From: JANWXD01 sp035575135
GTDB taxonomy: Bacteria; Acidobacteriota; Terriglobia; Bryobacterales; Bryobacteraceae
NCBI GenBank assembly: GCA_035575135.1
Contig: DATLYE010000057.1
Location: 27,449 to 91,448 of the forward strand
Length of the DNA: 64,000 nt
Direction: 5' to 3'
In this document: one piece after another, positions 60,657 through 64,000 of the stretch
Layout: the number at the start of each line of letters is the position of its first letter
Numbering within the stretch: the stretch's first letter is position 1
Notes under the pieces: generated by a model
The model's input: the letters and a program-made list of their open reading frames with translations, nothing else
What the model was told of the DNA's origin: nothing
Databases searched by the model: none
Program-made: the position numbers and the translations under genes

Positions 60657-61109
60657 TCAGAGGACGGGATTCGGATTCTTGTCGGCCAGCTTGCAGAGCA
60701 CTTCCGCCTCGGCCACCAACACGCCGTCCACCCGGGCCTCACCGTACATCTTGGCCACGCTGCCTTTGCGGCGCGCCACCTTCATCTCGATGCGCAGCTG
60801 ATCGCCGGGGACGACCGGGCGGCGGAAGCGTGCGTTTTCGATGGCGGCCAGGAACACGACTTTGTTCTCGCGGTCCGGAACGCCCTTGAGCACCAGCACG
60901 CCGGCGACCTGGGCCATGGCTTCGACGATGAGCACGCCCGGCATGACGGGGTAATCGGGAAAGTGGCCGGCAAAGAACGGCTCGTTGAGTGTGACGCTCT
61001 TGATGCCCACGATACGATCCGGCTCGAGCTCCACGATGCGGTCCACGAGCAGCATCGGGTAGCGATGGGGCAGAATACTCCGGATCGCCTCGACGTCGAG
61101 CTGGGCCAT
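60657..61109 (-). CDS. fabZ: 3-hydroxyacyl-ACP dehydratase
   Basis: A 150-residue hot-dog fold enzyme that removes water from 3-hydroxyacyl-ACP during fatty acid elongation. The start IRSILPHRYPMLLVDRI and the active site FFAGHFPDYPVMPGVLIVEAMAQ with catalytic His and downstream Glu are clear. Being first in the fabZ-lpxA-lpxI set links it with lipid A precursor supply, a common arrangement. It is divergent from the M20 peptidase gene with 24 bases between. Confidence 0.97.
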   Translation of the reverse strand: MAQLDVEAIRSILPHRYPMLLVDRIVELEPDRIVGIKSVTLNEPFFAGHFPDYPVMPGVLIVEAMAQVAGVLVLKGVPDRENKVVFLAAIENARFRRPVVPGDQLRIEMKVARRKGSVAKMYGEARVDGVLVAEAEVLCKLADKNPNPVL

Positions 61110-61133
61110 GCAGCCCCGCTATTATAACAGGCG

Positions 61134-62273
61134 ATGGATTTGTTGCTTCGGTGGATGATTGCGCACCAAAACGAAATGATCGCCTGGACGGAACAACTGG
61201 TGCGGTGCGAATCGCCGAGCGACCAGCCGGAAGCCGTAAACCGTTTCGTGGAGCTGGTGGCGGATTCCGTGCGCGAGGTCGCGGAAGTCCGGAAATTTCC
61301 CGGGGGGCGCTTCGGGAATCATTTGCAGTGCGAGTTCGATCTGCCGGGGAGGAGCAAGTCCGGACGGGTTCTGGCCCTGGGCCATTCCGATACGGTCTAT
61401 CCCGTGGGAACTCTCGAGCGGATGCCGTTCCGCCGCGCCCGGGGCCGGCTGTGGGGTCCCGGCGTGCTGGACATGAAAGCCGGGATCGCTTTGTTTGTGT
61501 TCGCCATGCGCGCTCTGCGGGAGCTGCGGATTCCTGTGAGGCGGCGCGTAGTGCTCCAGCTCAATTCCGATGAAGAAGTGGGCAGCGAATCCTCGCGGCG
61601 CCTGACGGAGCAGGAGGCACGGCGCAGCGACGCGGTTCTCGTGCTCGAACCCGCCACCGGACTGGAAGGGAAACTGAAAACCGCGCGGAAGGGGGTGGGC
61701 AGCTATACGATTTCGGTTGAGGGGCGGGCGGCGCATGCGGGTGTGGATTTCGAAAAAGGAGCGAACGCCATTGTGGAGCTGGCGCGCCAGCTGACCCGCG
61801 TGGCGCGGTTCACCAGTCTGCGGCGCGGCGTCACCGTCAGTCCGGGCGTGATCTCCGGAGGCACCCGCGTCAACGTGGTGCCGGAGGAGGCGCGTGCCGA
61901 AGTGGACGTGCGCGTTGTGCGGCTGCGCGATGCGAATCTGCTCAATCGGAAGTTCGCGGCTCTGAAACCTGTTGACCCCCGCTGCTCGATCCGGGTGACG
62001 GGCGGACTGAACCGGCCGCCCATGGAGCGCAGCCCGGGCGTTGTGAGTCTGTTTCGAACGGCTCGGCGCCTCGGGCGCGAACTCGGCTTGGAACTGGAAG
62101 AATCCACAAGCGGGGGCGGCTCGGACGGAAACTTCACTGCAGCCCTGGGGGTGCCTACTCTGGACGGTCTCGGAGCGGTCGGTGAGGGAGCACACTCGGC
62201 GTCGGAATGCGTGTTGATCCGCTGCTTGGCGCCGCGAGCCGCGTTGCTGGCCAAGCTGGTGGCGGCGCTGTGA
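61134..62273 (+). CDS. M20 family metallopeptidase (carboxypeptidase G2-like)
   Basis: A 379-residue cytoplasmic dizinc hydrolase. Metal and catalytic residues are visible: His and Asp in LGHSDTVYPVG, bridging Asp in GPGVLDMKAGIA, Glu pair in NSDEEVGSESS, and His in GEGAHSASE. A dimerisation domain (about 180-290; KGVGSYTISVEGRAAHAGVDFEKGANAI) is present. The overall pattern is that of glutamate carboxypeptidase/CPG2 enzymes which cut C-terminal Glu or similar amides. No signal peptide is seen. The real substrate is not known. Confidence 0.92.
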   Translation: MDLLLRWMIAHQNEMIAWTEQLVRCESPSDQPEAVNRFVELVADSVREVAEVRKFPGGRFGNHLQCEFDLPGRSKSGRVLALGHSDTVYPVGTLERMPFRRARGRLWGPGVLDMKAGIALFVFAMRALRELRIPVRRRVVLQLNSDEEVGSESSRRLTEQEARRSDAVLVLEPATGLEGKLKTARKGVGSYTISVEGRAAHAGVDFEKGANAIVELARQLTRVARFTSLRRGVTVSPGVISGGTRVNVVPEEARAEVDVRVVRLRDANLLNRKFAALKPVDPRCSIRVTGGLNRPPMERSPGVVSLFRTARRLGRELGLELEESTSGGGSDGNFTAALGVPTLDGLGAVGEGAHSASECVLIRCLAPRAALLAKLVAAL

Positions 62274-62337
62274 GCTCCGCGGCGAGGAAGGTTTCGCGGA
62301 GGTCCAGGCCGGCGCTGTGGTCGGCCATACTGGAGGA

Positions 62338-63258
62338 ATGCAGGCTTCTTCATCCTGGACGCGCCGGCGCGCGATTGCGATCGCCGGAGTTGCCGCAGCG
62401 CATGCGGGCGGTGCGAAGCGGCTCGAGGCTGCCGTGCCGCCGCTTGGGCGGACTCCCGGGGCCCGTGTACGTCTGGCTCTCAACGCCTATTCCTTCCACC
62501 GGCCTCTGAGCGCCGGCGCCATGACTCTGGAAGACGTCGTGGACTACTGTGCCCGCCAGGGGCTGGAGAGTCTGGACGCCACGGGATATTATTTCCCGGG
62601 CTACCCGTCGCCACCGTCGGATGCCTACGTCTATCGCCTGAAGCGGAAGGCCTTTTTGAACGGCGTCACGATCCACGGCACCGGTGTGCGGAACGATTTT
62701 GCGGTGCCGGATCAGGCCGCGCGCCTTCGCGACCTCCAGATGGTCAAAAACTGGATCGAAGTGGCGCAGAAGCTGGGCGCCGGCGTGATTCGCATTTTCA
62801 CGGGCCGGCGGGTGCCCGAAGGGTACTCTTTTGACCAGGTGCTCGAATGGATGCTGCCGCACCTGCGGGAATGCGCCGACTACGGCGCCCGGCACGGCGT
62901 CATTGTGGCTATACAGAACCATGACGATTTCCTGAAGACGGCCGCCGAGGCGATTCGCGTCATCGAAGCGGTGGGCTCGGAGTGGTTGGGCCTAATCCTG
63001 GATGTGGGCAGCCTGCGCCGCGGGGACCCCTATGCGGAGATCGAGCGACTGATCCCCTACGCCGTCTCCTGGCAGCTGAAAGAGCAGGTCTGGTACGGAG
63101 ATCGGGCTGCTCCGGTGGATCTGAAGCGGATCAGACAGATGATCGAGCGGGCGGGCTACGGCGGCGTGCTGCCGCTGGAAACGCTGGGAGAAGGGGATCC
63201 GGAAACCAAGCTCGCGGCCTTTTTGCGACGCGTCCGGGCGGTGTTCGGCGCCGGCTAG
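62338..63258 (+). CDS. Sugar phosphate isomerase/epimerase-like TIM-barrel protein, possibly Tat-exported
   Basis: A 306-residue protein of the xylose isomerase-like/AP-endonuclease 2 family. The N-terminus MQASSSWTRRRAIAIAGVAAAHAGG has a twin-arginine-like motif and a hydrophobic run. Barrel features include LNAYSFHRPL, LDATGYYFPGY, VAIQNHDDFL, LILDVGSLRRGDP and LPLETLGEGDPETKLAAFL. A Glu metal ligand is replaced by Gln in AIQNH, a common variant in this family. GGAGGA precedes the ATG. It follows the M20 peptidase on the same strand after 64 bases; role unknown. Confidence 0.85.
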   Translation: MQASSSWTRRRAIAIAGVAAAHAGGAKRLEAAVPPLGRTPGARVRLALNAYSFHRPLSAGAMTLEDVVDYCARQGLESLDATGYYFPGYPSPPSDAYVYRLKRKAFLNGVTIHGTGVRNDFAVPDQAARLRDLQMVKNWIEVAQKLGAGVIRIFTGRRVPEGYSFDQVLEWMLPHLRECADYGARHGVIVAIQNHDDFLKTAAEAIRVIEAVGSEWLGLILDVGSLRRGDPYAEIERLIPYAVSWQLKEQVWYGDRAAPVDLKRIRQMIERAGYGGVLPLETLGEGDPETKLAAFLRRVRAVFGAG

Positions 63259-63350
63259 CGTGGCTGTGCGGCAGGTGTGCCTGGCAGGGCGGCAGAGAGT
63301 CGGAGGCGGCCAACCGGCTCAGGGGGCCCGGGGGCGGCAGGGGACCCCCC

Positions 63351-63379
63351 TTGACGGGCGGGCTAGTGTCTGGTACCTT
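63351..63379 (+). promoter_or_regulatory. Putative rRNA promoter P1
   Basis: TTGACG at 63351-63356 and TACCTT at 63374-63379, exactly 17 bases apart, about 390 bases before 16S. Confidence 0.55.
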
Positions 63380-63439
63380 AGGTGAGGGTCACCGCGAAGG
63401 GTCCTGCGCCACACCGGTTCGGCAAAGGGGGATGACCCC

Positions 63440-63468
63440 TTGCGCGGGGCAGGATGATGTGGTAGGAT
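63440..63468 (+). promoter_or_regulatory. Putative rRNA promoter P2
   Basis: TTGCGC at 63440-63445 and TAGGAT at 63463-63468, 17 bases apart, 89 bases downstream of P1. Tandem promoters are usual for rRNA operons. Confidence 0.5.
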
Positions 63469-63730
63469 CAACAGACGGTGGCGAGAAAAGCAGGATTGGC
63501 AGTGTGACCTGCAGCGGTCAGCCTTCCTGAAGTTCTTTCCGAATTTCCGGACTCGCAAGCGAAACGCCCTTCGGTTCGCCTCAACGGCGCCCGGAGGCGG
63601 TGCGCGAGCGAATCCGGGCGAGGCCGTGCCGGACCGACCGGGCTTCCAGACGGATCCCCGGCGGGCGGCGTAGATGTTTGACAATCTGGTTGGACGCCGA
63701 CCATCACGTCGGAGAGGTCGAGTTTCGCAA

Positions 63731-63749
63731 GGCACAGCGGAGCTGTGCC
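63731..63749 (+). other. Perfect hairpin just upstream of 16S
   Basis: GGCACAGC-GGA-GCTGTGCC forms an eight-pair stem 24 bases before the 16S start. It may guide processing of the precursor; this is inferred from position. Confidence 0.45.
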
Positions 63750-63772
63750 GTGAGGCGACTGACTCTAAAGGT

Positions 63773-64000
63773 TCAAACGAGAGTTTGATCCCGGCTCAGA
63801 ATCAACGCTGGCGGCGCGCCTAACACATGCAAGTCGCACGAGAAAGGCGGGGCAACCCGCTGAGTAAAGTGGCGTACGGGTGAGTAACACGTGGGTAACC
63901 TGCCCTCCGGTGGGGAATAACCCTGGGAAACCGGGGCTAATACCGCATACGCCCGAGAGGGGAAAGCCGCAAGGCGCCGGAGGAGGGGCCCGCGGCCGAT
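63773..64000 (+). rRNA. rrs: 16S ribosomal RNA, 5' end (continues beyond window)
   Basis: From about 63773 the sequence matches the bacterial 16S start: AGAGTTTGATC at 63780, the segment GAATCAACGCTGGCGGCG, AACACATGCAAGTCG and GGCGTACGGGTGAGTAACACG. The forward primer region reads GATCCCGGCTCAG, with C in place of the usual T at 63792 (E. coli position 20). Only about 228 bases are present. The variable bases suit Acidobacteriota. Confidence 0.95.

Larger units (their letters stand above)
63259..63772 (+). other. rRNA operon leader region
   Basis: About 510 bases without a credible gene before 16S rRNA. It contains two promoter-like pairs (listed separately), a TTTGACAATC motif at 63677-63686 that resembles leader boxA-type antitermination sites, and an eight-pair hairpin at 63731-63749. 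Short open frames here are chance. Confidence 0.7.

Noticed and set aside
63678..63706. TTGACA at 63678 as a third rRNA promoter.
   Set aside because: No acceptable -10 box lies 16-18 bases on; the motif fits a leader antitermination box better.
63319..63735. Short open frames in the rRNA leader.
   Set aside because: They overlap promoter-like elements and have basic, low-complexity composition typical of false calls beside rRNA genes.
1..64000. CRISPR arrays, tRNAs, insertion sequences, prophage or toxin-antitoxin genes.
   Set aside because: No regularly spaced repeats, cloverleaf sequences, transposase motifs or phage proteins were seen on either strand.

Overview
The window looks like a chromosomal segment of a GC-rich Gram-negative bacterium of the phylum Acidobacteriota, most likely near Bryobacterales/Solibacter. 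This is an inference from several things taken together: long Oar-type TonB receptors with carboxypeptidase-like N-terminal domains, a PEP-CTERM protein, a 2-hydroxyacyl-CoA dehydratase-activase-like protein, many TPR proteins, an LpxI-type lipid A pathway and the start of a 16S rRNA gene at the right edge. There are no insertion sequences, phage genes, tRNAs or CRISPR arrays, and the content is mostly housekeeping with a few accessory islands.

Layout. 1-8.8 kb: the N-terminal two thirds of isoleucyl-tRNA synthetase, a divergent inactive-looking serine protease fused to TPRs, a two-gene activase operon (ASKHA/DUF2229-type) and a secreted SGNH hydrolase. 8.8-18.8 kb: a SWIM zinc-finger protein, an NtrC-type two-component system with a cotranscribed exported helical protein, and two large TonB-dependent receptors. 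18.8-23.4 kb: accC-accB-M24 peptidase-quinone oxidoreductase and a small unknown protein. 23.4-31.9 kb: a polytopic membrane protein and a Tad/Flp pilus assembly locus (cpaB, cpaC, tadZ, tadA, tadB, tadC) with no pilin or prepilin peptidase, ending in a 30-residue single-pass peptide and a clear terminator. 32.0-35.3 kb: a decaheme cytochrome and an MtrB-like outer-membrane barrel overlapping by four bases, followed by a small membrane protein. This is a candidate porin-cytochrome electron conduit.

35.3-39.3 kb: rhodanese, murA and murQ, a hairpin-rich intergenic region, a PEP-CTERM protein with its own promoter and terminator, and erpA. 39.5-45.7 kb: an ECF sigma factor with anti-sigma-like and Spy-like partners, a large TPR lipoprotein, a TolC-family protein and another TPR protein. 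45.8-52.3 kb: rplU-rpmA-obg, a penicillin-binding protein, an SDR, and dxr-rseP preceded by a strong promoter and a structured leader. 52.3-61.1 kb: two dehydrogenases, a PLP enzyme, a FliA-like sigma factor, a TonB-type protein, and the lipid A set fabZ-lpxA-lpxI with a GnnA-like oxidoreductase. 61.1-64.0 kb: an M20 peptidase, a TIM-barrel isomerase-like protein, and an rRNA leader with tandem promoters running into 16S rRNA.

The strongest candidates for something new are the cytochrome/barrel unit, the dxr leader RNA with two mutually exclusive folds, the small membrane peptide closing the Tad operon, and the GnnA-like enzyme in the lipid A operon. No clearly undescribed multi-gene defence or mobile system was seen.
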